Shown here in pieces: positions 10,450 through 22,700 of a stretch of 64,000 bases of DNA. Positions within the stretch are counted from its first letter, which is position 1, and each line of letters opens with the position of its first letter. The translations under genes and the position numbers were made by a program. The stretch lies in contig SCHM01000004.1 in assembly GCA_004123355.1 (NCBI GenBank), positions 6,785,017 through 6,849,016 of the forward strand, in the 5' to 3' direction. The notes beneath the pieces were generated by a model. The model saw only the letters and a list, made by a program, of their open reading frames with translations. It was not told where the DNA came from and did no database searches. The DNA is from Amphirosellinia nigrospora. Taxonomy: Eukaryota; Ascomycota; Sordariomycetes; Xylariales; Xylariaceae.

Positions 10450-12336
10450 ATAATCGTATCTTTACTCTTGACTTCGTTTGCTTCCCGAATACAAGCATCA
10501 TGGGTTGACGCCCTAGGATCTTCCAATCAAAGCCGATAGTTGGATCTGGGACGGGTCGTTCAATATCGTTTTTATCTGACGGATGACCAAGACCTTCATA
10601 TGCAATCGCTCGACTACATGCCTTTCGTTCAAGAGCATCTAATCAATCATGGCACATCCTTCCGAAAACATTTCTGCACTACAGCCCTTTGTTGTCCCTC
10701 AAGGGTTTCGTTGTGGACTGGTAAAGCAGCGCATAATACTAACGTTACTGACGTGACGCCACCTTATGGTATAGAATTACTTTTCTTCCCGGCCCAATAA
10801 TCTTTTATTCAATATTGATTAATGATGATTTGTAGGAGATACCCGAAGTTTGTTAGTCAAGGACTAAATGAACAATATCTCCCAGTCTGGCTCCAGAATG
10901 CGGGATACAATACCTATTACACCGGAAAGCTCTTCAATGCACACGCGGTCGACAATTATGATTCACCCTTCGCTGCAGGGTGGACAGGATCTGTGAGCCT
11001 TTCTTAGTGACACCTATCTTTCGTACTAATGAGGTCTAGGACCTTCTACTCGACCCCTTCACATACTGGTAATGAATAGCACGTATCAAAGAAACCGGGA
11101 CCCGCCAGTTAGCTACGAGGGACAATACAGTGTCGATGTTCTAGCGAAGAAAGCCATTGGATTATTGAATGAGGCATCTGATGCGGCAAGCCATTTTTTC
11201 TTGGACTCGCTCCCGTAGCGCCACACGCAGATATCCAGTCTCCAGCATTCAAACATGGTAACCACAGCAATCTTACAGAAGTTACATTTGGGCCACCCGT
11301 GTCGGCGAAGAGGCATGCACACCTCTTCCAAGGCGCAAAGGTGCCTAGAACTCCAAACTTCAATCCAGATAAACCGTCCGGGGCAAGTTGGATTCGAACT
11401 CTACGCAAACAGAACGCCGATGTTATTGAATACAATGACCACTTCTACGTGCAACGTCTGAGAGCTCTTCAGAGTGTAGATGAGCTTGTCAATAGAATAG
11501 TACGCCGGTTGGGAAGTCTCGGATCCTGGATAATACATATATAATCTCTCAACAGACAACGGGTACACATAGGGCAGCATCGCTTACACCCGTCCAAACA
11601 GTGCAGTTTTGAAGAAGATATCAACATACCGCTCATCATACGGGGACCAGGAGTACCCAAGGGGTCTACGACTGACATTGTAACAACCCACACTGACTTG
11701 GCGCCAACTATCTTACAGATCGCTGGAGCGCCTCTACGTGATGACTTTGATGGCCTGGCAATACCACTCACCAAATCTGGACTCGATCAAGCTACAGACG
11801 AGCGACATGAGCATGTCACAGTGGAACATTGGGGTTTCGGTTCAAATGAGGGTGGTGCTTGATTGGTATCCCGATTGCGGTGGAACAACACATACAAAGC
11901 TATGCGCGTAATCGGTAAATCGTACAACTTGCATTACCAGGTCTGGTGCAACAACGAGCACGAGCTCCATGATCTTACCACGACCCAGGGCAAATGATAA
12001 ACCTGTTACATCCGACGAAGACTCGACTGGTATGCTACTAGGACTACCCATTGATAAGGTTGTCCAGAGACTAGATTCCCTCCTTTTCGTCCTAAAGTCT
12101 TGTCGCGCGCAGACCTGCATTCATCCCTGGAAAGCACTTACCCAAGTGGTAACGTCGAGACCCTCCAAGACGCGCTCTCACCGCGATTTGACCCACTTTA
12201 TGAGGCAAGGACCAAGAGCATCAGATTTGATAGATGTGAGCCAGGGTACTTCCTAGATGCTGAAGGTGCGCAATATGAGCCACAGGTCTGGAATCAGAGT
12301 TGCGAGAGGATTGGCACGTATGGACGTAGGCCTTAA
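10441..12336 (+). pseudogene. Secreted arylsulfatase-type gene, many frame breaks
   Basis: Sulfatases release sulfate from aryl or alkyl esters after a Cys in C-x-P-S-R is turned into formylglycine. Here that motif is ALCCPSRVS. The start gives a plausible signal peptide, MDCIIVSLLLTSFASRIQA. Further family blocks: LTDDQDLHMQSLDYMP, TGKAAHNTNVT, LPVWLQNAGYNTYYTGKLF, FNPDKPSGASW, LRALQSVDELVN, EEDINIPLIIRGPGV, THTDLAPTILQIAG, QVWCNNEHELHDL, LKSCRAQTC and RFDRCEPGYF. Introns at 10769-10835 and 10993-11039. About ten breaks are needed to follow the family from end to end; most fit a single lost base, and an in-frame TGA at 11860-11862 fits C-to-T change. As read it makes no full protein. It is divergent from the symporter and followed by a second transporter on the same strand. 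Identity is sure, exact frame in the first 110 bases is not. Confidence 0.85.
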
Positions 12337-12701
12337 ACATCACACGGCGATGGCTAGTCTACTTATACATAGTGATTGAGCAATTATTCACCCAGTAACT
12401 CACGGTATTCATTTCGGAATCCCTATTTCAGTGGAGATAAGCGAGGTGAGCATGTCCGCCATTCGCCCTCTAATTGCACCACCACCGGTCTCTTTTATTG
12501 GTTCAACCAGCGTTCAAATCTGCCATGATACGGGTCAATCACGTGAATGCAGCATGTCGCTGCCTATAGGCTACCATGGCGATGCCGGAATCGTTCGCCT
12601 ATACTGTACTATGTTTTTGTTTTCGGTCTTGGGACGGTCTGTTGATGTAGTATTTACACAAAGACTCCGATACCTAATTTATGTACTAAATATTATCGAA
12701 G
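12337..12701. other. Intergenic region upstream of the second transporter
   Basis: 365 bases between the sulfatase stop and the second MFS gene. A 157-codon open frame (12431-12904) crosses it and runs over the first transporter exon in another frame; it has no known domain and is treated as a shadow. No other feature seen. Confidence 0.5.
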
Positions 12702-15003
12702 ATGCCATTACAAGACGAGACAACATCTTTACTTCATTCCGGCCGCGATGGGATCCAGTCAATACAGGCCGCGATGCCGTGGATGACTCTCCGCACCATG
12801 TCCCGCGAAATACGGTGATGCAGCTACAGACATCGAGGCCAATGAAGTCGCTCCTTGCTCCAATAATGCCACTAACCTCCCGAAGATTAGCCCCTCATCA
12901 CTAATTCAAGTGGTGGCGTTCTCATGATAGGTTAGTCTCTCACTAGATAGCTATCTAACGTTGTGCAAGCTAACCTATCTGCGAAAGGACTATTCACATC
13001 TAACCTTGACAGTTCTTTGGTCATAGCAATTCATCCTAGAATGCATCTGAGTTTGGTGCCTTGGAGGACTCAAGCTGGCTTTTCGTTAGCTTTCTATTGG
13101 GAGGGTTGCCACCCAGGTGCTGGTTAGCATGCGCCTCATCGTTTTTTAACATCACGTCGCTTAACAAAATACAGTACGCGAAGCTTAGCGACGTATATGG
13201 ACGTAGAGTAATGCTCGTATTCTGCTATGGGCTATTTGGCACTGGCTGGTAGGTGATGACTGCGTCTGTAGATAGTTTAAAGACTGATTGACGGTGTTAG
13301 TGCTATGATGTACGTGAAGAACACCCTCGTTGAGTAGATGACGCTAAACTCCTCATACTAGTGGCTTGAGTCACCATGTGGCAAGTTATACTCGGGCGTG
13401 TCTTATCTGGCTCCGCAGCGTCGGGAATGTGGAGTTTGGTTCTCGTACTCACTACAGGTAATCCTAATACTCAAGTTTTGGATGCTGATCGGAAATCCTG
13501 ACATTGCTGTTTCAGATTTGATCCCACTACGTGATGTTGCCTCGTGGCTTGGCTACATCAACATTGTCAGTACGACAGGACGCTCGATCGGAGGGCCATT
13601 GGGTGGCTTTCTAGCCGACCAAATTGGTTGGAGATGGTGAGTTATACCACTCGTGAGAAACTATCAGAGATAAGACACTGATTCAATACTTGAAGGTCGT
13701 TTTCGGCCCAGGCGCCGTTGTTTGCCACTGCTATGATTGCCTCCATCTTGGTGATCCAAATACGAAAGCACCAGAGTCACAAAAGGGAACTCAAAGGGCC
13801 TCAAGGCTTGGTTTTCGCGTATTGACTTCGCAGGATCGCTCTACTTGGGGTCGGGGTACTCTTGTGCATGCTACCTATTGAGATTGGCGGCGTCAAGGTG
13901 CCATGGACTCATCCAATGGTCATCGGCCTCTTCGCTGCTGGTATTCTAACATTGGTCGTCTTTGCTATCAATGAATCTCAGTGGGCAGAGGAGCCAGCTT
14001 TTCCATTGCGACTAATTATGAATAGGGATATCCTGTCGCCTTACATTACTATATGTTGCATTGCTGGCGCTCAAACGGGCGTGAGTGAGACTATAGCTTA
14101 GCCCCTATAATTCGCTCTTAGCTAACATAGCCGTTATAGTTAATGTACTTGGTGCCATTATACTTTCAAGTCACATCCGGCGCTTCTAACACTCTGGCGG
14201 GACTGCACCTCGTGCCCGGTGTGGTTGGAAACACAATAGGCGGATTGGTGCAGGCTATTTCATACAAAGGCAGGTTCACATCTATTATGAGGTTGTGCAC
14301 CGGACAATGACTCTGTGACTGACACTGGGCTCAGAACCGGCGGTTATAAAGCAGTGCTTTTCGGATCTTCGCTATTCGCTTCAATCGGATACGCATTAGT
14401 CATAATACGATGGAGCGGCAATACCAATTGGTGGAGTCAATGTATATTGCTCTAGGGTAAGTTTTTTTACCTCCTCTCGAATGCATGTTCACACTTTCTC
14501 ATAGTGGATTTGGCGCGGGCATGTCTGGCTCGGCCGTCTTCGTTAGCCTTAATGCGGTCTCCGAGCCAGCGCACAAAGCTGTCATAAATTCCGGATTGCA
14601 GTTGGCTATTCCTATTGGTACGTTACTCGGAGTAACGGTGGGGAGCGCCGTAATGCTTGATGTTATTCAAAGAGTTCTCGACGAGAAACTCCTTGAAATT
14701 GGACTAGATTTTGAGAGCCGAGTCGAGGTGAGCAACATTACTGGTTACTATGAAGATGATAAGGTCCTGATGAGCTCGAAGATTATAAGAGATCTATAGC
14801 AGTGTTGACTATATCCGACAACTACCCGACCATCTACGAGATGTTGTTATTGTCGGCTATGTTGTTGGTCTACGAGCAAGCTTCGGTATGTTGAAATAAG
14901 ACAGAACAGTATGTTGTAGAGTTAACACAAGAAAGGTACCGTTTTAGTTATCTCCCTTATAGGGCTTGCTGCGGGCACCCTTCTCAGACAACGCCGGCTA
15001 TAG
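12702..15003 (+). pseudogene. MFS transporter of the Fnx1/VBA (multidrug or vacuolar basic amino acid) type, many frame breaks
   Basis: Relatives are 14-helix proton antiporters exporting drugs or moving basic amino acids into the vacuole. Blocks seen: LFTSNLDSSLVIAI, FGALEDSSWLFVSFLLGG, the loop 2-3 motif YAKLSDVYGRR, ILGRVLSG, DLIPLRDVASW, TTGRSIGGPLGGFLADQIG, LMYLVPLYFQVTSGASN, HLVPGVVGNTIGGLVQA, GFGAGMSGSAVFVSLNAV and a C-terminal YIRQLPDHLRD. Introns: 12931-12987, 13123-13174, 13249-13361, 13458-13515, 13637-13695, 14081-14139, 14274-14334, 14457-14504, 14886-14962. Around ten frame breaks occur, several at short G runs (for example near 13033, 13107 and 13852); adding back about 13 bases gives 577 codons. 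The start at 12702 is the first ATG in a frame that reads like the acidic, Leu-Leu-containing N-terminus of this family and is less certain than the rest. Substrate unknown. Confidence 0.83.
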
Positions 15004-15377
15004 AGAGGGAAGTAGCATACCCCGTAAGGACATAAGGACGCGGAGGAGGATAATCCAAGATTGAGAAAGAGGCATATTACGAGATTAAGAAGACCACCTG
15101 GCCGACGCGGTGATCGCGGAACAAATTTATGCCTAAGACGAATCTAAAATATTTTTTATGAACTGAATCTTGCAAAATTAGTTAAGCGACACGCGTAGTA
15201 ACTAAACGCGCGTCTTGACGAGGGGTCAAATTGCAGGGTAATAGGGCGATGTCGGCGATTTCCGGCACCATGCTAGCGCATTAGGTCAACTGAGCCTTTA
15301 ACCTTGCTCAGGTATCATACCTAGGTCATTAAGTTAGGTTACTTTTTATGGTTATCAGAGGTTGATGGAACTTCAGG
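15004..15377. other. Intergenic region
   Basis: About 374 bases between the transporter stop and the OCD-like gene, presumably the latter's promoter. Composition is ordinary to slightly AT-rich. No further gene or motif is supported. Confidence 0.5.
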
Positions 15378-16469
15378 ATGGGCAACTTAATAGTGCTCGG
15401 CGACGCAGATATACACAATATCCTAATCAATCTTTCAAAAACGGAAATCCTTGCCTTTAGAGATGTAGTCGCACGGTGTCTCAGCGACTTTTCAGTTAGC
15501 GATGAGCGAAAGTACCAGCCCCTCCGGAGTAGTCAGTCGACCGGAAGGTCAGAAATGCCTCTTCCGACCGTTTACATCTTCCGAGGCCGTTGGAGCCAAG
15601 ATTATCGTGCAGCCAGCGCCAACATCGACCGCAGTTCATGGATTACATGGCATGATTGCAGTCTGCGATGCGGATGGCTTGCCATCTGGCATTCTGAACG
15701 CCGAAGAGGTCACTGGTTATCGTACCTCACTTAGCGCATTGATCCCGTATCTCTGGCGTCGCCACACGGAGAGAATCGTCGTGTTCGGCGCCGGTAAGCA
15801 AGCGCTTTGGCACCTCCGCCTCGCATTAGCACTCCGGGGTGACGAATTGAGTCTATTGTCATCATCAACAGAACTGTGTCACGAGCAGAGTCTTTATTAG
15901 CAAAGTTGAAGCAAGAGAATGAAGCCCGATGGAGATCAGCGGCCACCATGCTACATCTTGATCCTTTGCGCGCGGATTTTCAAGAATCTTTGAACGGCCA
16001 CCTCTTGACCGCCGATGCTATCTTCTGCACTGTCGGTGCGACAGAGCCACTGTTCCCCGCAAGCAACATAATGACAGAGGAAAGGGAACGATTACCCTAT
16101 ATCTCCGCTGTCGGGTCCTGGCAATCGGATATGATCGAGTTAGATCCAGAATTGCTTATCCAGGCCGTTAAACGAACTTTGCCTGGATCTAGAGCTAGCT
16201 TTATTCTTGTTGACGATCGTGAAGGGGTGCTGCACCATTCCGGAGAACTTGCCCGGAGTAAGATAGGGGCTGAATGCCTAGTGGAAGTCGGAGAAATCGA
16301 AAGTTTACAGCGTAAAGAGGACAATGATGAGCCTTCGCAATGCTGGTTGAAAGACGGGCTGCTGTTGTACAAGAGCGTTGGCGTGGGCATGGTTGATCTT
16401 GCTGCGAGTAACGCCATCCTATGTCTCGCCCGCGAACGTAACCTAGGAGCCACCATTTCACAATTTTAA
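15378..16469 (+). CDS. Ornithine cyclodeaminase/mu-crystallin family protein, two frame breaks
   Basis: The family binds NAD(P)H in a Rossmann fold; members include ornithine or lysine cyclodeaminase, ketimine reductases and alanine dehydrogenases, and many fungal ones lie in small metabolic clusters. No intron is needed. Seen in order: GQKCLFRPFTSSEAVGAKII, GLHGMIAVCDADGLPSGILN, the nucleotide-binding VFGAGKQALWHLRLAL, IVIINRTVSRAESLLAKLK, ADAIFCTVGATEPLFPAS, YISAVGSW, and a C-terminal KSVGVGMVDLAASNAI. The frame changes near 15525 (C run, two bases short) and near 15853 (one T short); with these bases the gene has 365 codons, the usual family size. It is the last gene before the AT-rich block, whose repeats begin about 285 bases downstream. 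Substrate cannot be told; a link to amino-acid or ketimine chemistry is only a family expectation. Confidence 0.88.
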
Positions 16470-16753
16470 TACACTTTGGTAAGATTCGCTTTTATCTATC
16501 GACTGGCATGATCAAGTATTTTATCATGCAACTCTAGCAATAAAACTACGCTGCCATTTTGCATAAGAGCATTTATACTTCTGATTAATGCTATAAAAGA
16601 CATTTTAGGTCCCCTAAAAAGTAGCAACGTAGGCCGTCAGTATGTATAGCGAACTTAGGAGCTCTTTTATGCTATAATTGCACCTGCCTTGTTTTAACCT
16701 CAATTGTGCTATTTTACGCAATAGGGTTAGTTTTTATTGCTAGAGGAAATAAG

Positions 16754-16803
16754 TGCTTAAGTTTTATAAAAGAAGTATAACTAAGTAAAAAAAGGGTTTT
16801 TTT
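16754..16803 (+). repeat. Short 5'-end fragment of repeat T
   Basis: This matches the first 50 or so bases of the two longer T copies (17359 and 35712), starting with TGCTTAAGTTTTATAAAA. It marks the first transposon-derived sequence after the gene-bearing part; the bases 16470-16753 in front of it hold nothing recognised and shift from ordinary to AT-rich composition. Confidence 0.65.
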
Positions 16804-17358
16804 AATAGTTACGCTTTATATTTAAAAAAAAAAGCTTTAATATATATAATATATTATATATAAAATTTATAAAAAAGTAAAAAAAAAAGTTTAAGTTTAT
16901 ATTATAAATAGCTGCTTAAATATTTACGTAAAATAGCTATATTTATTATTAGTGCTTATTTTTATTTATTATAATTATATTTATTATAAGTAGTAGTTAT
17001 TATAAATAAAAATTACGGGTATTATAAGTAGTAAAGCATAGTTATTAAAGCTTGTAAATTTATAACTATTTTTTTTAAAAAAAAGAATAACTTAATTAAG
17101 GTTAAAATTATAACTATTTTTTAACGAAAAAAAATCGCTTTAAATTTTTATTAATATAAATTTTTATAAAGGTTTTATACCGTTAAATTATATTAGTTTT
17201 TTATATATTATTTAAAAATTTTTTTATTTAATAATATTTAAGCTTTTAAATATTTATATTTTTTTTTGCGTTATTTTTTTTTACGTTATAGCTTTATTAT
17301 TATTTAAATATAATCTATTAAATTATTATTTTATATTATATTAAGCTATATTTATAAT
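16804..17358. other. Unassigned AT-rich sequence
   Basis: No gene, LTR or repeat boundary recognised between the T fragment and the first long T copy. Composition as in the rest of the block. Confidence 0.5.
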
Positions 17359-19744
17359 TGCTTAAGTTTTATAAAAAAAGTATAACTAAATAAAAAAAAG
17401 GTTTTTTTATCGAAAAAAAAATTTTTTAGCTTTATTTCCTAAAAAAAAAATTCGGGTACTCTAATTAAAAACTTTTTTACTTTTAGCTATCGATTTAATT
17501 TATTAATATATAATATTATAATAATTTATATTATATTTATATTATATTTTTAGTTAATTTATATTTATTTTTTAATTATTTATATTTTATTTTTATTTAT
17601 AAGCTAAAAGTTTTATTTATTTAATAACTAATATTTTATATTTATATAATAAAAAAAAAATTTAGTTTACGATTTTATTTTAGTATTAAAACTATTTCTA
17701 AAAATAACTATATAAAGTTTTTATTATTATTAAAAAAATATATATTTTTAATTTATTAGTTTATTTCGGTTATAGTTTTAATAAACTTATAGCTTTTTAA
17801 AAACTTTTAAATAAATACTAGCTTTTTTAATATAAAATTTTTTTGCTTAAATAATAATATATTTAAATCTATTATAATTATAATTTTATTTAATATTAAC
17901 GTTATATATAATTTATAAAATTTAACGCTATTTTTTATTATAAAATATAAATAATTAATTATTAATATTTAATTATATAAAATAATTATTTTTAGTTTAA
18001 TATTATAAAATAAGTTTTATAAATAATAGCTATTTTAAATTTTATTAAATATATTATAAAATATAGTTATATAGTATATATAAAATAATAAAATAAAAAT
18101 AGCTTTTTTTTAAATAAAATATAATTTATATTTATTATATTTTTAATTAGTTTTTATATAAATTTAATTTTATATTTATAGTTTTTTATTAAAAATTATT
18201 AAATAATAATAATTTATATTTTTTAAATATAAAATATTTTAAAAAAAAAAACTTAATAATAAATATTAACTAATTAATATATTTAAAAACTTTTTATTAT
18301 AATTAAATAATAATTTAAATATTTATTTATTAATTTAAATTTATAAATATATAGCTTTAAAAAAACTTTTAATTATAAATATAATAATAATATTAGCTTT
18401 ATTGTTTTTTAATATATATACGTTTAAATAAATATATTTTACTAAATAAAAACTAATATACGCTATTAAAATAGCTAATTAAAGCTTAAAATTTTTTAAT
18501 TAAACAAAAAATATTTATTTTTTTAAATTTATTTCTAAAAAGTTTTTATAAAAAATTTACTAGCTATATAATTTATATTATAAATAAGTTTAAACTAAAA
18601 CCGCCTTATTAAATATTATAAAAAATATTTATAATATAAATTAATAACTATATATTTATTTTAAAGCTATATAATATAAATATTTTATTTTAAGTTTATA
18701 TTATTTAAATTTATAATTAAAATAAAATATTAACTAGCTTTAAAAAAGCTTTTATAAATAATTTTATTTTAAAAATTATTTATTTTATTAAAGCTTAGTT
18801 TAATAATATTTAATTTTTATTATATTTTAAAAACTTAAATATTAAAGTTTTTTTTATATAATAATAATTTTATTTAAGTTTTTTAATATTTATTAAACTA
18901 TTTTTTAAAATATTTTTTTTTAATAAATTAAACTATAATATTAATATTATATTATATAGCTAAGTTTATTAAACAATTAAAAATAAATATATAGTAGTTT
19001 TAAATTAATTATAATAAAATAATTTTTAAATTATAAAGTTTTTTTTTAAAACGTTTAAACTATTTTAAAGTTTTATTTAAATATATTAATAAAATTAAAC
19101 TTTTATTAAAAAAAGCTTAAAATATTATAAAAATTAATATATTTTATAAAAAACTTATAAACTTTTTTTATAAAAAATTTTTATTTTTTTTTTAAATAAA
19201 AATAAATAATTAATAAAAACATAATAGCATTATTAACTAGCACTTAAAAAAAGCATATTTTCGCTATTAACTAATATTTAAAAAAAGCATACTTTTATTA
19301 TTAACTAGCATTTAAAAAAAACATACTTTTATTATTAACTAGTATTTAAAAAAAGCGTACTTTTATATTTTATTTTATTATAGCTAATAAAAACTATAAT
19401 TTTAATTTTTAGCTTAAAATTATAATTTAATTATAAAACAATATTATAATTTTTTTATATAACTATTATTAATATAATAAGTAAATAATATAAATATAAA
19501 AAACTATAATAATTAAATTATAATATATAAATATATTTTATATTTTTAACTTAATTATATAATAAAAAAGCTATTATAATTAATAATAAATTAAAATAAA
19601 ATAATAAATTTAACTATATATAAATTATTTAAAAAACCGAACTAGTATAACTAATAACTATAATTTATTTATTATATATGTATTAAAATAAACATATAAA
19701 TCTTAAAAACTTAAGCATTTTTACTTTTAAATTAAAAGCTTTAA
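17359..19744 (+). mobile_element. Repeat T, copy 1 (about 2.4 kb), class uncertain, Helitron-like or other DNA element
   Basis: The 5' end (TGCTTAAGTTTT, then an A-rich and CGAAAA-containing stretch) matches copy 2 at 35712, and the 3' part from about 19400 to 19744 matches copy 2 at about 36950-37300. Close to the right end lies CTTAAGCA, the inverse of the left TGCTTAAG, followed by a decayed hairpin. Internally there is a four-unit 34-bp tandem repeat. No coding frame survives and none is visible in outline, so it may be non-autonomous. It is strongly RIP-decayed. Flanks of this copy do not show a clear target duplication. Confidence 0.6.
19232..19367 (+). repeat. Four tandem units of 34 bp inside T copy 1
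   Basis: Units begin at 19232, 19266, 19300 and 19334, each starting ATTAACTA and containing a run of A followed by GCATACTTTT or a RIP variant of it. The spacing is exactly 34 in every step and the units differ at only a few bases. Copy 2 of the same element carries a different tandem repeat in the corresponding place. Confidence 0.88.
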
Positions 19745-22700
19745 TATATAAAAAGTTTAACTAAATTAAAATTTATGTTATAAAGTTTTTTAATATTTTA
19801 TATTATTTTTAAAGTTTTTTATAAAATATTATATATTATTTAAGTTTTATTTTTTTAATTTATTTAATATTATAATTTTTAATAGTAAAATTAAAACGTT
19901 TATATTTTTTTAATAATAAATCTTTTTTTATTTTTAAGTTTTTTTTTTTTTTTTTAAGTTTTTTATTTTTTAAGTTAATAATAAATTATTTAAATAATTT
20001 TATAGTAAATTTATATAATATTAATTAAATATTTTTTAAATTATAAAAATATTTAATATAAATACATTTTTATTTTTTTTATATATTTAAAATTTTATTA
20101 TATTATAAAAAAGTTTAATTTATTTAATAAACGGTTTATTTTTTAAAATTGTTCTTTTTTTTAAATTAATATATAGTTTTTTATATTAAAATTAAGTTTA
20201 CGTTAATTTTTATTAGTTTAATTAATTATATATTTTTAAATATAATATAAGTTTTTTTAGTTAATTTAATAAATTATGTTATTTTTTTTATTTTTTTATA
20301 TATTTATTTAAATTAATTTTTTTTATAAAAAACTTTTATAGCTTTTTTTTTATAATTTAGTTTTTTTTAATTAAAATTAAATAATATTAAAAATTAAACT
20401 TATATATAATTTATAATAAATATATATTTAAATTAATTATTTTAATAATAATTTATATATAGTTTTAATTTTTAATTAATATATTTATTTATAATTTTTA
20501 TTTATTTATAATTTTAATATAATTTATAATAACTAATATATATTTTATATTTATTAGTTTATATAGTTTATTTATATAAATAAAATAAAATAAAATTTTC
20601 GGTAAAAAATTATAAATATAAATATTTTAAAATTTAAAAAAGTTTTTTATATATATTTTATTAGCGTTTTTTATAATTATTTTTATAATATAAAATATTA
20701 TTTATATTTATTTTTTTAAATAGTTTATTATAATTAATATATTATTATATTTATATTTATTTTTAAATATTTAAAAATAATAATAAAATAAAATTATATA
20801 TTAAAATATAAAAAAAATATAAATTTATTAAAGTTTTATTTTTAAATATTTTAATAAATTTATATTTATATAATTTATTATACAATAATTATAATTTTTA
20901 ATTAATTTAAACTATTAATAATATTTAGCTATAATTTTATATGTTTTTATTTTAAAATATATAATTAATATTTAATAATATATTTTTTAATAAAATATAT
21001 TTTTAAATAAAAAAGTTTAAAAATAATTAAACGTTTATAAAATATAATTCATTTATTTTTTTAATTTTTTATAGATTTTTTAGTTTATTATTTTTTATTT
21101 ATTAATAATAAATTTATATATTTATATTTTATAATTTTTTTAAAAATTTATTTAATTAATTATTATTTTATAAGTATTTAATTTATTATATATTTTAATA
21201 AATTTATTTAATATAATTTTATTTAATAAAAATAAATTATATATTTATTTATTAATTAAAATATTATTAAATAATATTATATTTTTTTTAGCTTTTTATA
21301 TTATTAGGTTTTTTTATTTTATAATAAAATATTAGCTAATATATTACTTATTTTAAAACAATATAATATTAAAAAATTATATTTTAAAAAAAAATTAATT
21401 TATTTAGTTTATTTTAAATTAAAATATTATTTTTTATTAAAAAACTTTAATGTTTAATTATTAATAAAAGTAAAAAACTTATTATAATTATTAATTAATT
21501 TAAATTTTTATTTTTTAAAATATAATATAATTATTAATAATTTTTTATTATAAATATTATAATTTAATTTAATATTATAAAATATTAAATTTATTATATA
21601 ATTATAATTATATATTAAAATTAAAATTATTAAAAAAATTAGTTTTAATTTTTATTAATAAATTATAATTAAAATATTTTAATAAAAAAAACATATTAAA
21701 ACTTTTTAAATTAATAAATAATTTTTATATTTTTTAGTTTATATAAAAATATAGTTTTTTATATTAATTAGTTTAAATATATAATAATATAATTTTAAAT
21801 ATTAATAAATTATAATAAAAATTTTAAAATTTTAAAAAAAATTATATATTTTAATTAATATAAAAATTTTTAATTTTAATATAATGTTAATTTTAATAAA
21901 ATTTATTTAAATTTTTTTAAATATTAATAATATAATTTAAAAATTTAGTTTTAATAATATAAATTTAAATTTTTTAAATTAATTATTTTAATAAATAATA
22001 TATATAATAATTTAATAATAATAAACTTATTATTTAATATATAATATATAATAATTTTATATATATTTAAATAATAAACGTATTTTATTTATATTATAAT
22101 AAAAATATATAGTAAAAAAATAAAATATTATATTTATAAATAATTATTATTATACGCGATTAAAAAATATAAAAAAAAATTATTTTTAAACGAAAAAAAA
22201 ATTTATTTTTAAATTTTAGTAAAATATAAAAAATATAAAACTAACTATTTATAAAATAGCTTATTATTATATAAATAAATAGTTATTTAAATAAAAAAAT
22301 TAAAATAATTAAAATAATATTAAAATATTATAATTTTAAAAATTTTAAAATAAATTAAATAAATATTATATTATTTTTTATAATAAAACTTAAACGTTAT
22401 ATATTTTAAAACTATATATTTAATTTTATATAAATAGTTATTTAAATTTAAATTATTAAATATATTTAATATTTTAACTAACGCTAAAAAAAAAACTTTA
22501 TAAAAATTTAATAAATTAAATTTTTTCGAAAATATATTAAAAAAAATATATATTTTATAATAAATTTCGCGTAAATAATTATTAAATATTAATATAACGT
22601 TAAATTAAAAACTTATAATTTAAAACTAAAAACTAAATTTATTTTAAACTATATAAAAAATATTATTTGTTTAATAAACTAGTATATAAATATTTATAAT

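Noticed and set aside
11388-11400. tRNA B-box-like GATTCGAAC word
   Set aside because: It lies inside the conserved sulfatase coding sequence and no acceptor stem or A box can be paired with it.
12431-12904. 157-codon plus-strand open frame
   Set aside because: No domain; it overlaps the first exon of the Fnx1/VBA-type transporter, which reads as a family protein in other frames.
19232-19367. CRISPR-like array of evenly spaced units
   Set aside because: Units are directly adjacent with no unique spacers, and the setting is a eukaryotic transposon.
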